Positions 24,967-33,645 of a DNA stretch of 64,000 bases are shown in pieces. The DNA is from Pedobacter miscanthi (GTDB lineage: Bacteria; Bacteroidota; Bacteroidia; Sphingobacteriales; Sphingobacteriaceae): the NCBI RefSeq assembly GCF_003315595.1, contig NZ_QNQU01000013.1, positions 124,001 to 188,000 on the forward strand, written 5' to 3'. How positions within the stretch are numbered: the first letter of the stretch is position 1; each line of letters opens with the position of its first letter. The notes beneath the pieces are model-generated. The model was not told the origin of the DNA. It saw nothing but the letters and a program-made list of their open reading frames with translations, and did no database searches. A program made the position numbers and the translations under genes.

Positions 24967-27663
24967 ATGAAAAAGAACTTAAAAGTTAGCCTTATTGCCT
25001 TAATATGCGTCCTGTTTTTTAACCAATTTACATTTGGCCAGCAAGCAAAACAAGAAGAAACACAGGCCTTAACACAGGTACTCAGCAAGTTGAGTGCACA
25101 GTTTAAAGTCAATTTTTTATACGAAGAAAGTCAGCTTAAACAAAAGCAGGTTATTTATCAAGCTAATAATTATGCGGGTAAACCTTTAAAACAGATTTTA
25201 GATGCACTCATTTTACCGATTAATTTATCGTGGTACAAGGTAGATGATAAAAACTATTCTATTTTTCCAACGGTTTCTAAAACCGCGGCACCGGTAAAGC
25301 AGAACATTAACCCCAGTGTTGTCGATTCTGTTGCAAAAGACCAGGTAAGTGGCCGGTTGTTCGACGAACATGCCAAACCATTGGAATATACCACGGTAAC
25401 CTTGTTAGTAGCGACAGATTCATCTTTCGTGATCAACTCGTTAACCGATCTTGATGGCAAATTTACCTTTCCATCGGTTAAGCCGGGCACTTACAAAATC
25501 AGGGTTTCGCCCATTGGATACAGTCCGTATACTACTAAACCTTTTACGGTTGGCGGTAACACCCCGGTAAACATTGCCCCAATTGCGATGCAGTCATCAG
25601 GCGAGAATTTAAAGGAAGTTAAAATTACAGCCAGCAGGCCACTGGTAGAAGCCAAAAGCGACAGGCTGGTTTTTAATGTAGATAACAGCGCCATGGCGGT
25701 AGGCAATTCGCTTCAGGTATTAAAATCGGCACCTTTTGTGCGGATCTCAGCCGATAATACGGTGAGTTTACAGGGAAAACGAACCATGATTTTAATCGAC
25801 GGCAAACCCGTACCGGATGCAGCATTGGAAAATATCCTGCAAACCATGCCTGCAGAGAATATCTTAAAAATCGAACTGATTACGCAACCTTCGGCAAAAT
25901 ATGATGCTGCTTTTGGTGCCGTAATCAACATCATTACCAAAAAAAGCCAGATTGAAGGTTTTACGGGTGATGTCCGCGCTGATGGATCAACCGGAAAATA
26001 TGCCACAGGAAACCTGAATACTTCGGCCACTTACAAACGCAAAAACCTAACCTTTTATGCGAGTGGCGGTATTAACAAAGGAACCAACATTTTCAGTATA
26101 AATTCGGAAAGGTTTCAGGATCCCAGCGATCCCTTATATTATTTAACCAACAACTGGTCGCGCCTATCGCATAACAACCTCTATAACTTTCAGGCCAGCG
26201 CCGAGCTGCAACTGGATAAAAACCAGAGCATCGGGCTTTTTGCAAACGGTGGTATCTTTTATTTTAAAGGACCATGGGCTACAACAAATGAGTTTGGCCG
26301 GAAAAACATCCGTACTGATTCGGTATCATACACTGATGCCACGTTTAACCAACGTGCTAGTTCTTATACCTACAACTTTAATTACCATCTTCTGGCCGAT
26401 TCGGGCAAAAATGATCTCGTGGTATTGGCTACTTTTACCCCATGGAAACGCAACCTCTTCCAGGATTTCCCTTCGGTGCTTTATGACGGATCGGGCAATA
26501 TCATCAGCATCCCAACCCATTACCAGAACAGAAACAAGGCCGCTATTGATGTTTACATTGGTCAGGCTGATTATACGCATGAGTTTAAAAAACAATGGAA
26601 GCTTGAAACCGGTGCTAAATTTCAGTACACCAACTCCAATACAAGCGTAAATTATCAGGATAATCGCAACGGAGCATTCCTATCCAATCCGATATTTTCT
26701 AATGAAAGTAATCTGAAAGAATCAATCGCTTCGGTATACGGAATACTGGGTAAAAACTGGAAGAAAGATAAGGTACAGCTTGGTTTAAGGGTTGAAAATA
26801 CCAAAGCCAATTTTGTGGGAAATTTTAAACAAAACTACAGTAACTTCTTCCCCACGTTTCTTTATCAGCATAATTTTAACCAGGATAATAACATTTCCAT
26901 TTCTTATAAGCCCACCATTAACCGTGCGCCTTATTACGAACTGGTACCCTATACGGTGCTGATTAACCAATATACCATTGAGCAGGGTAACCCTTCGCTT
27001 ACGCCACAGTTTGATTACACCTATACTTTGAGTACGAATATCCACAAGCTTAATCTGTCGTTAAGTTACACCCACACTAAAGGTACAATCGGACTATTCT
27101 CTTACAAGCAGGATCTTGCAACGAAGATTACCTATTTTACGCGCCAAAATCTCGACCGGGCATCTGATGTTTCACTTTATCTTTTTTACCCGATCAAAAT
27201 CAACGATTGGTGGGAAACCCTCAACAGCGGTACTCCTATTGGTTATAACATGGCTAAAGGACCAGTTCTGGGAACCCATTATAAACTGGCTGCTTTTCAC
27301 TCTGATTTTAAAAGTTCGCAGGTTTTTAAAATCTCGAAGAACCTGAAATTGCAGATTGACGCCTATTATTGGACAAATTATGTACAGGACCTTTCTAAAA
27401 ACAGTGGTTATAAAAATATCGATGCTTCGTTTTTGCTTAACCTTTGGGAAGGTAAAGGGCAGCTCCGTTTGGGCGGGAATGAACTCATTTTTAAGCGAAA
27501 CGATTACCTTATCGAACGTAATTATGGCACTTTCAATTCGACCGAACGGGTTAGCAATGATAGTAAACGTGTTTTTATGGGTTTTACCTATAAATTCGGT
27601 AAATCGAAAATCCAGAAATCGGATACGAAACTGGGTAATGAGGACGCGTTGAAGCGGTTGTAA
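24967..27663 (+). CDS. STN-domain TonB-dependent receptor, outer-membrane beta-barrel family
   Basis: The 898-residue protein has a signal peptide (about 1-24). An STN domain (about 35-100; LSKLSAQFKVNFLYEESQLK, KPLKQILDALI) follows, then a carboxypeptidase-regulatory-like repeat (about 125-205), a plug (VFNVDNSAMAVGNSLQVLK, MILIDGKPVPD) and a barrel. It is not SusC-like and has no SusD partner. The start at 24967 gives a standard signal peptide; 24940 would overlap the FecR gene. The STN domain and the sigma/FecR neighbours mark it as a transducer that induces its own operon. The ligand cannot be read. A short basic tail follows the last aromatic strand. Confidence 0.92.
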   Translation: MKKNLKVSLIALICVLFFNQFTFGQQAKQEETQALTQVLSKLSAQFKVNFLYEESQLKQKQVIYQANNYAGKPLKQILDALILPINLSWYKVDDKNYSIFPTVSKTAAPVKQNINPSVVDSVAKDQVSGRLFDEHAKPLEYTTVTLLVATDSSFVINSLTDLDGKFTFPSVKPGTYKIRVSPIGYSPYTTKPFTVGGNTPVNIAPIAMQSSGENLKEVKITASRPLVEAKSDRLVFNVDNSAMAVGNSLQVLKSAPFVRISADNTVSLQGKRTMILIDGKPVPDAALENILQTMPAENILKIELITQPSAKYDAAFGAVINIITKKSQIEGFTGDVRADGSTGKYATGNLNTSATYKRKNLTFYASGGINKGTNIFSINSERFQDPSDPLYYLTNNWSRLSHNNLYNFQASAELQLDKNQSIGLFANGGIFYFKGPWATTNEFGRKNIRTDSVSYTDATFNQRASSYTYNFNYHLLADSGKNDLVVLATFTPWKRNLFQDFPSVLYDGSGNIISIPTHYQNRNKAAIDVYIGQADYTHEFKKQWKLETGAKFQYTNSNTSVNYQDNRNGAFLSNPIFSNESNLKESIASVYGILGKNWKKDKVQLGLRVENTKANFVGNFKQNYSNFFPTFLYQHNFNQDNNISISYKPTINRAPYYELVPYTVLINQYTIEQGNPSLTPQFDYTYTLSTNIHKLNLSLSYTHTKGTIGLFSYKQDLATKITYFTRQNLDRASDVSLYLFYPIKINDWWETLNSGTPIGYNMAKGPVLGTHYKLAAFHSDFKSSQVFKISKNLKLQIDAYYWTNYVQDLSKNSGYKNIDASFLLNLWEGKGQLRLGGNELIFKRNDYLIERNYGTFNSTERVSNDSKRVFMGFTYKFGKSKIQKSDTKLGNEDALKRL

Positions 27664-27676
27664 TTTAGCTTAAAAT

Positions 27677-27735
27677 AAAGAAGTCAAGTTTTTAGATTAT
27701 GTTGAATACAAACAGTATACAAACTTGACTTCTTT
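27677..27735. terminator. Long hairpin repeat, second copy
   Basis: AAAGAAGTCAAGTTTTTAG ... CAAACTTGACTTCTTT lies between the convergent receptor and metalloprotease genes. It can terminate transcripts from both sides and is nearly the same as 2024-2084. Confidence 0.75.
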
Positions 27736-27810
27736 GGATAAATGCATTAAAAAGATCCTTCGACTACGCTCATATGATAGGTTTACATTGGCAGTCTAGG
27801 GGCTAAATCA

Positions 27811-27845
27811 AAAAGAAGCCAAGTTTTAAAAACTTGACTTCTTTA
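27811..27845. terminator. Compact hairpin AAAGAAGCCAAGTTTT / AAAACTTGACTTCTTT
   Basis: This is a shortened version of the previous element with a loop of only a few bases, 8 nt past the metalloprotease stop codon. The single C-for-T change in the left arm leaves a G-U or mismatch pair. T-runs flank it. Confidence 0.7.
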
Positions 27846-27852
27846 TAAAACC

Positions 27853-30396
27853 TTAAGGCGTAGGCGTATTAAGCGTTTTCGGGATCAAACCCACATTGAT
27901 TTTACGCACCATTTCTTCTAAATGCAGTTTGGTTAAACCGGTGGCAAAAGGAATAGCCTTTTTAATATCCCCCCTTAATTCAATCAAATGCGCACGCATA
28001 ATGCTTCCGCCATCGGATTTGGTTACATCTGGGTTTATGTAGATGTTAATTCCCCCTAATTGCCCGGTCATTACGATTTCATTGGTTGATACAAACATTT
28101 TTATGGCATTGCTCATATAAGTTTGCTGCAGGTTACGGCGGTAAATATCGATTGCTTTATGGCTATAAATTTCGCTCCATACCCCTTTTTTCAGGTCATT
28201 AAGGTATTCCATGGCGGTATAGTTTTTAACCGGATCAGTAGCTTCCCTGTTAATCATTTTTACGATGATATCAGAACCCATCATGCGCATCAATACTGCG
28301 TATTGCAAATTTCCAATGGTATAAACCGGATTTGCACCCGTTACATCAGAAATCTGTTTATTGAGCAACCATTTTGGCGTTACAAAAAACTCGTTGTTCA
28401 TAAACTTCATGGCTTGTTTCTGGGTGGCATAAGAAACGGGCGCCAACAATCCGCCGGGCTGCTCTACACTTTTAAAAGTAGTATAGGTACCCGCAAAATT
28501 ACGGATCACGTGGCCAAGGTATTGTGTATACTGCTTAATTACCTCTTTATATATTTCGCCGGTTTTTTCATACCCTTCGTTTGGCTCACGCGTCCAGGCC
28601 ATAATATTTGGCACTACCCTTTTAAGGTTTTTAATCCCGTAAGTACCCGCAAGCATTGCATTATCACCCATATCTTCACTCTGCGAACGTGGATCAGTAA
28701 ACAGGTTCTCTGCCCCGAAAAACAAACGTTTATTGGTTTTCAAGCTATCAATAATCAGTTTATTCAGATATGGTGTTTCTTCTTCTGCTGTTTTAAATTC
28801 GGGCCGCCAGCGGTAACCAAATTCTATTGCCCATTTATCATAGTCGCCTATACGTGGGAAAATACCTTTTTCTGAAATATGATCTTCGGGCTGTGCCACA
28901 TAATTAAAGCGGGCGTAATCCATAATGGATGGTGTATGACCATGGGCCTCTACCCAGGCTTTATCTCTTAGCTTAGCCACTGGTACAGTTGAGCTTGACC
29001 CAAAGTTATGCAACAGGCCAAGCGTATGGCCAACTTCGTGTGAAGATACAAAACGGATAAGCTGCCCCATCAGTTCGTCATCGAACTTTGGTTTTTGCGC
29101 ACGGGCATCAAGTGGGCCAGCCTGTATCATGTACCAGTTGTGTACCAGCTGCATAATGTTATGGTACCAATTAATATGGCTTTCGATGATCTCGCCACTG
29201 CGTGGATCGTGCACATTCGGACCACTTGCATTGGCAACAGCTGATGGTTTGTAAACAATAACGTTGTGGGTGGCATCATCAATGCTCCAGTTCGGATCGT
29301 TGGTTGGTGCAGGCAAAGCTTTAATGGCATTTTTAAAACCGGCTTGTTCAAAGGCTTTTTGCCAGTCGTTTACCCCTGCAATTAAATAAGGTACCCATTT
29401 GGCCGGGGTAGCCGGATCTATATAATAAACAATTGGCTTTTTGGGTTCAACCAGTTCGCCGCGTTTATACTTTTCGATATCGGCATCTTTAGGTTCTAAA
29501 CGCCAGCGCACAATTACCGCCGATTGTTTTACCCCTTGCGGATCTTTATCAAAATCGGTATAACCCTGCGCAAAGAAACCAACGCGAGCATCAGCAAAAC
29601 GGGTTTTCATCGGTACTTTTGGTAAAAGCACAATCGAACTGTTCAGCTCATAAGTATACGGAATGGTTGATGTAGTGGGCTGGCCGCCAATCGGGCCGCG
29701 GCTATAGGTACGCACGGTGCGGATTTCTACATTTTTAGGATAGGCACTTATGGAGTTGATATAAGACCTATCGGTTTGGATACCGCCGATACCCAACAGG
29801 CCTTTTACAGCGGCGCTAAAGAAAAAGATCTCATTTTCGGTATTGATAAAATCGGTAATATCAATTACGCTGCTTTTCAGTTTGGTAGAATCGCCACCAT
29901 AGGCTTTTACCGGAAATGAAGCTACAATGGGCTGAATATTCGAATTACGTACCGATTTATATAAACCATTGGCAGTGGTATCGGCCGAGTGCTCATTATA
30001 AGAGTTGAGGCGCAATAAAATGCGGTCGTTTGCAATTCTTTCAAAACTGATTACATTTTCGGCAATCTCATCACCGGCATAGCCCATCATCTGCGGACGT
30101 GGATTGGAAGCTGCCTTAGAAATCCGGTTTACCACCAGCATTTCCCTGCCCAAAAGGGTGTCGGGGATTTCGAAATAATACTTTAGGCCGATCTGGTGCA
30201 CATTGATCATACCCAGCGCCGTTTTAGCCTTAGCAGTAATGATTTCTTTATATGGTTTAACTGCTCCCGGCACACTATCGGCCTTTTTAACCGGAACAGC
30301 AATGGTTGCTGGTGTAGTAACACGTGGCTTTTTTTGTCCGTAAGAGAACATGGCAAAACTTCCTATTGCCAGTGTACATAAAATAGATTTAAACAT
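27853..30396 (-). CDS. Zinc-dependent metalloprotease (DUF5117/DUF5118 type)
   Basis: The 847-residue exported protein has a signal peptide (1-20) and the long-type zinc motif HEVGHTLGLLHNFG, which fits HExxHxxGxxH of the metzincin class. A downstream methionine in PSIMDYARFNY fits a Met-turn. The rest matches the build of large Bacteroidota proteases with DUF5118 and DUF5117 segments before the catalytic domain. It should degrade proteins in the periplasm or at the surface. It ends an eight-gene locus with sigma/FecR, SusCD and two accessory lipoproteins, suggesting that the locus feeds on proteins or peptides. Confidence 0.9.
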   Translation of the reverse strand: MFKSILCTLAIGSFAMFSYGQKKPRVTTPATIAVPVKKADSVPGAVKPYKEIITAKAKTALGMINVHQIGLKYYFEIPDTLLGREMLVVNRISKAASNPRPQMMGYAGDEIAENVISFERIANDRILLRLNSYNEHSADTTANGLYKSVRNSNIQPIVASFPVKAYGGDSTKLKSSVIDITDFINTENEIFFFSAAVKGLLGIGGIQTDRSYINSISAYPKNVEIRTVRTYSRGPIGGQPTTSTIPYTYELNSSIVLLPKVPMKTRFADARVGFFAQGYTDFDKDPQGVKQSAVIVRWRLEPKDADIEKYKRGELVEPKKPIVYYIDPATPAKWVPYLIAGVNDWQKAFEQAGFKNAIKALPAPTNDPNWSIDDATHNVIVYKPSAVANASGPNVHDPRSGEIIESHINWYHNIMQLVHNWYMIQAGPLDARAQKPKFDDELMGQLIRFVSSHEVGHTLGLLHNFGSSSTVPVAKLRDKAWVEAHGHTPSIMDYARFNYVAQPEDHISEKGIFPRIGDYDKWAIEFGYRWRPEFKTAEEETPYLNKLIIDSLKTNKRLFFGAENLFTDPRSQSEDMGDNAMLAGTYGIKNLKRVVPNIMAWTREPNEGYEKTGEIYKEVIKQYTQYLGHVIRNFAGTYTTFKSVEQPGGLLAPVSYATQKQAMKFMNNEFFVTPKWLLNKQISDVTGANPVYTIGNLQYAVLMRMMGSDIIVKMINREATDPVKNYTAMEYLNDLKKGVWSEIYSHKAIDIYRRNLQQTYMSNAIKMFVSTNEIVMTGQLGGINIYINPDVTKSDGGSIMRAHLIELRGDIKKAIPFATGLTKLHLEEMVRKINVGLIPKTLNTPTP

Positions 30397-30411
30397 TTAT
30401 CGTTTGTTGTT

Positions 30412-30430
30412 GGTCGGTTTTTGGCCGACC
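30412..30430. promoter_or_regulatory. Hairpin between TlpA-like and metalloprotease genes
   Basis: GGTCGG and CCGACC form a 6-bp stem in the 51-nt gap, without a T-run on the reading strand. It may stabilise or process the mRNA. Confidence 0.35.
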
Positions 30431-30447
30431 GGATATAAGATTTGGTT

Positions 30448-31341
30448 TTATTTTCCCTGGTTGGTTTGTGGTAAAAGTGTGGCGAGTTTTTTGGCCAGTT
30501 CTGCCCCCCTAAGGTTTGCGGCAATGATTTTCCCATTGGGATCGATCAGAAAATTTTGGGGAATCGACATTACGGAATATAATTGTGCCACATCGTTTTT
30601 CCAGAATTTTAAATCTGAAACATGTTTCCAGTTCAGCTGATCATCATGGATAGCCTTTAACCAGGCCTCCTGTTTGCCAGGCTGATCGAGTGAAACGGAA
30701 AGGATTTCGAAATTACGGTCTTTGTAAGTATTATAGGCTTTTACCACAATCGGGTTTTCTTCGCGGCATGGTCCGCACCAGCTTGCCCAGAAATCGAGCA
30801 GTACATATTTTCCTCTAAAATCAGACAGGTTAATGCTTTTGCCAGCGGTATCGGGTGCAGAAAATCCAGGCGCAATACGGCCAATGCTTACGGCGTCGAA
30901 TTTATCCAGTACAGCTTTGGTTTTAACACCAGTAGCCGTTTGCTGAATGTTTTTATCGAGTTTAGCGAATGTTTTTTCGAGCGACTGAACATCTTTAGGC
31001 AGTGCACCAATTACATCTTTTAACGCCAGTAAACTGGTAAAATAATCAGGGTGCTGTTTGATAAAGGCCAGGGTAAGTCCGTTTTTTTCCTCTTTAAACC
31101 TGGCCATTTCGGCACGCCAGGCACCAAGGCCAAGGGTATCGTACTTTACTTTTTTGGTTTGGGCATCGCGGTATGTTTTTTCGCTCAATGCCAGTTTCTG
31201 GTTCACCGAAGCAAGCGTTGCTTCTAATTCTTCTTTTTGCTTTTTAATGGCCGGCGATTCTACATCCGGATCGCTTTGCTGTGCGAAAACACTTCCTGTT
31301 AATGCAAACGTTAACAGGAATGTACTTAATTTAAGTTTCAT
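30448..31341 (-). CDS. TlpA-like thiol-disulfide protein
   Basis: The 297-residue exported protein has a signal peptide (1-20, ending VFAQQ), an N-terminal helical region of about 120 residues and a C-terminal thioredoxin-like domain. The active site is WCGPC in ASWCGPCREENPIVV, followed by the cis-proline loop SIPQNFLIDPNGKI. It is a periplasmic redox protein, probably helping fold disulfide-bearing partners of the locus. It lies 24 nt after the PKD-like lipoprotein gene. Compare WCKVC in the TlpA-like gene at 11832-12386. Confidence 0.88.
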   Translation of the reverse strand: MKLKLSTFLLTFALTGSVFAQQSDPDVESPAIKKQKEELEATLASVNQKLALSEKTYRDAQTKKVKYDTLGLGAWRAEMARFKEEKNGLTLAFIKQHPDYFTSLLALKDVIGALPKDVQSLEKTFAKLDKNIQQTATGVKTKAVLDKFDAVSIGRIAPGFSAPDTAGKSINLSDFRGKYVLLDFWASWCGPCREENPIVVKAYNTYKDRNFEILSVSLDQPGKQEAWLKAIHDDQLNWKHVSDLKFWKNDVAQLYSVMSIPQNFLIDPNGKIIAANLRGAELAKKLATLLPQTNQGK

Positions 31342-31365
31342 ATTGTTGGTGTTTATTGTTTGATG

Positions 31366-32835
31366 TTAAAATACCCGGCTTCCTAAGCCCTTTTCTACGT
31401 AATTTAGGCAGCTTACTTTGCCCTGCCCTTCAAAATCGGGTTTACTTAACTGCTGAATGGTCCCGGTTGAGCTAATTTTATGCAACCATACTTTATACTT
31501 TCCATTCTGGTATGAAGCAATGGCCAGAAAATCGACTGTAGTGGCCACACCGGCAGCAGGCTGTGGATATTTGATGTGCTGGATACAGGTAACCACCTCG
31601 CCCTGTGGAAGGGTAACCTGCAGGTTTTCGGATATGGAAGTAAAATCCGTCATGTAAATATTATTACCCTTAGCGTAATAAATATAATCCGAATCGTAAT
31701 TTCCTCCGATGGCATCGGCCGACATTAATCCGTGTGTGGCCGGAACGGTTTTAGTACCCAGAATCATATCGCCCGAACCCGCCAGGGGACCATAACTGGC
31801 ATTCATCCTGATTAAAAGTCCTTCTCCGGTTGGCTTTTTAAAAAGCGTAAGTGCCGCACTCCGTAAACCTGCATAACCACCAGCCCAAATCATATCGGCA
31901 TTCATGTTTTTAACCAGTGCACCATTTGCGCCAGGCAAAGCATAAGTTCCGTTATCAGAGAAAACCATCGATTTCGAATTATCATCAAAAAAGATTCCCC
32001 TCGCCGCTATAGCTGCTACAGGTGTAATTTTATAGGTAGAAGGCGGAGGACTTGCAAATAAAGTTCCTTTAGTAAGGGTAAACAGCTTATTATCATTAAT
32101 CAGGAACACATTGTTATCAGCCATTGGCTGCAGCACATTCTGTGGCTTTTTTACATCAGGACGGGTAAAAAACATATCATCAAAGCCCATTACCTTTTTT
32201 CCGTTGTCGAGCCTGAATATGGCGGCATCCTGATCGGTTATGGCAATCATCACGCTGTAGAGATCGGTAGATTTTAAATTATTTTTAAAGGAGCCTGAAA
32301 ACACCGCTTTTACACTTTTCCCCGTTAATCCTTTACCATCATTAAAATTAGCCATCCAGTTATCAATCCGCCCGGTTGGGTAAATAAAATCGAAATCGGT
32401 TTTGTTGCCGTCATCTTTTAAAATATACCAGCCCGTCATGGTTAAGGTTGATACCGAAAGCGCACTGGTAATCATTTGTGTTACACCTGTAATACGGTTT
32501 TTTAAGTTAAGAACAAGCGTATAAGCTCCAGGGTTAAGCAAAACTTCGTAATGCAGGTCTTTTGATCTGGATATCGTATCGCCCTTCGGGATAATACCCG
32601 AGCCTACGGTATAATTATTGGAAAACACCGTCCAGTAATAATTGTAACTACGCTCATCTGATACCGCAGGGGTAATATTCAACTGATCCTGATGGGTGTA
32701 AACGGTATATGCCTTTTCGTAGCCGGTTACTGTTGCAGACGGTAAATCGGGAATGTATGCGTTTTCGCTTTCTTTTACACAGGAACACGTAAATAATACC
32801 ATTATCCCCATGAGTAATACATTTAATTTTTTCAT
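31366..32835 (-). CDS. PKD-like family surface lipoprotein
   Basis: The 489-residue lipoprotein has lipobox TCSC near residue 19. The first part (about 30-135) has a PKD/Ig-like beta fold (YIPDLPSATVTGYEKAYTVY, VLNLKNRITGVTQM). The remainder is rich in short beta strands and probably forms a propeller or barrel-like surface domain. Bacteroidota SusCD loci with a zinc metalloprotease often carry such a lipoprotein as an additional surface binding protein. Function is inferred only from the locus. It lies 28 nt after the DUF4843-like gene. Confidence 0.78.
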   Translation of the reverse strand: MKKLNVLLMGIMVLFTCSCVKESENAYIPDLPSATVTGYEKAYTVYTHQDQLNITPAVSDERSYNYYWTVFSNNYTVGSGIIPKGDTISRSKDLHYEVLLNPGAYTLVLNLKNRITGVTQMITSALSVSTLTMTGWYILKDDGNKTDFDFIYPTGRIDNWMANFNDGKGLTGKSVKAVFSGSFKNNLKSTDLYSVMIAITDQDAAIFRLDNGKKVMGFDDMFFTRPDVKKPQNVLQPMADNNVFLINDNKLFTLTKGTLFASPPPSTYKITPVAAIAARGIFFDDNSKSMVFSDNGTYALPGANGALVKNMNADMIWAGGYAGLRSAALTLFKKPTGEGLLIRMNASYGPLAGSGDMILGTKTVPATHGLMSADAIGGNYDSDYIYYAKGNNIYMTDFTSISENLQVTLPQGEVVTCIQHIKYPQPAAGVATTVDFLAIASYQNGKYKVWLHKISSTGTIQQLSKPDFEGQGKVSCLNYVEKGLGSRVF

Positions 32836-32863
32836 TGTATTTAGTTTAAATCAGGCCTAATTA

Positions 32864-33637
32864 TTAAGGGAAAGTAATGGGCAAACTGCCCAATTCGTCG
32901 GTTTCGCGTAAGGGCGTCTTACCACTGGCAATATTTACAGGATCGTTATTGAAGTTGGCTAAAGCTGTTTTTAAAACATTGTTATAGTTTTGCAATGCAC
33001 CAATTGTTACTGCTGTTTGGTACCAGGCTTCGTCAATCTGCTCGTGTAAAACATCAATCATAAACTGGTGCTTACGGGTACTGTATTTTCCAAGCGTGTA
33101 GAAAGCAGGCGCTGTACCATTATCAAACCTCCACGAATAAAAGCGCTCCAAACGATCGGAAAACAGGATTGATGTACCACGGCTCTGTACCTCACCCAAA
33201 GCAAACTGATCATTGGCTGCCAGTTGAAAGCGCAAACGGTAGGTATTGGTTTTCAGGCTTGCATCACGCAGCAGTACCACCGGTATTTTCGCCTTAACGG
33301 TATTGGCTTTGATTACCATCAGGTTTTTGAGTGAAGGATCATCAAAAGGCACAAAATGCTGACCGGAAACTGCGGGGAATAAATCTGCCTTATTACTTAC
33401 CTGAACAAATTTTACCGCACGATCTACATTGGACATTTCGCCAATAGTATTTACCTGGATATAAACCGTATCCCGGGTAATGGTTGGTGCCTTGTACACA
33501 AAAGTACTGCTCACCGTAGTGGTATCGTTAAGTTGTACACGCGCAATATCACTGTATAGCAGTCCCTGGGTTTTACTGCAGCTTATGACAGTTACCGCAA
33601 CAAGTACCATCGCTAAAAAATATATTAATCTTTTCAT
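32864..33637 (-). CDS. DUF4843-like lipoprotein
   Basis: The 257-residue lipoprotein has lipobox VISC (cysteine about 20). Its beta-rich sequence includes DTVYIQVNTIGEMSNVDR, FVPFDDP and YRLRFQLAANDQFALGE, resembling DUF4843 proteins of SusCD loci. These are thought to sit at the cell surface with SusD, but no activity is known. It lies 8 nt after the SusD gene and is co-translated with it. Confidence 0.8.
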   Translation of the reverse strand: MKRLIYFLAMVLVAVTVISCSKTQGLLYSDIARVQLNDTTTVSSTFVYKAPTITRDTVYIQVNTIGEMSNVDRAVKFVQVSNKADLFPAVSGQHFVPFDDPSLKNLMVIKANTVKAKIPVVLLRDASLKTNTYRLRFQLAANDQFALGEVQSRGTSILFSDRLERFYSWRFDNGTAPAFYTLGKYSTRKHQFMIDVLHEQIDEAWYQTAVTIGALQNYNNVLKTALANFNNDPVNIASGKTPLRETDELGSLPITFP

Positions 33638-33645
33638 CGCCTTGT

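Noticed and set aside
28123..28875. 250-residue plus-strand frame
   Set aside because: It is antisense to the zinc metalloprotease, whose HExxH motif and signal peptide are clear, and has no domain of its own.
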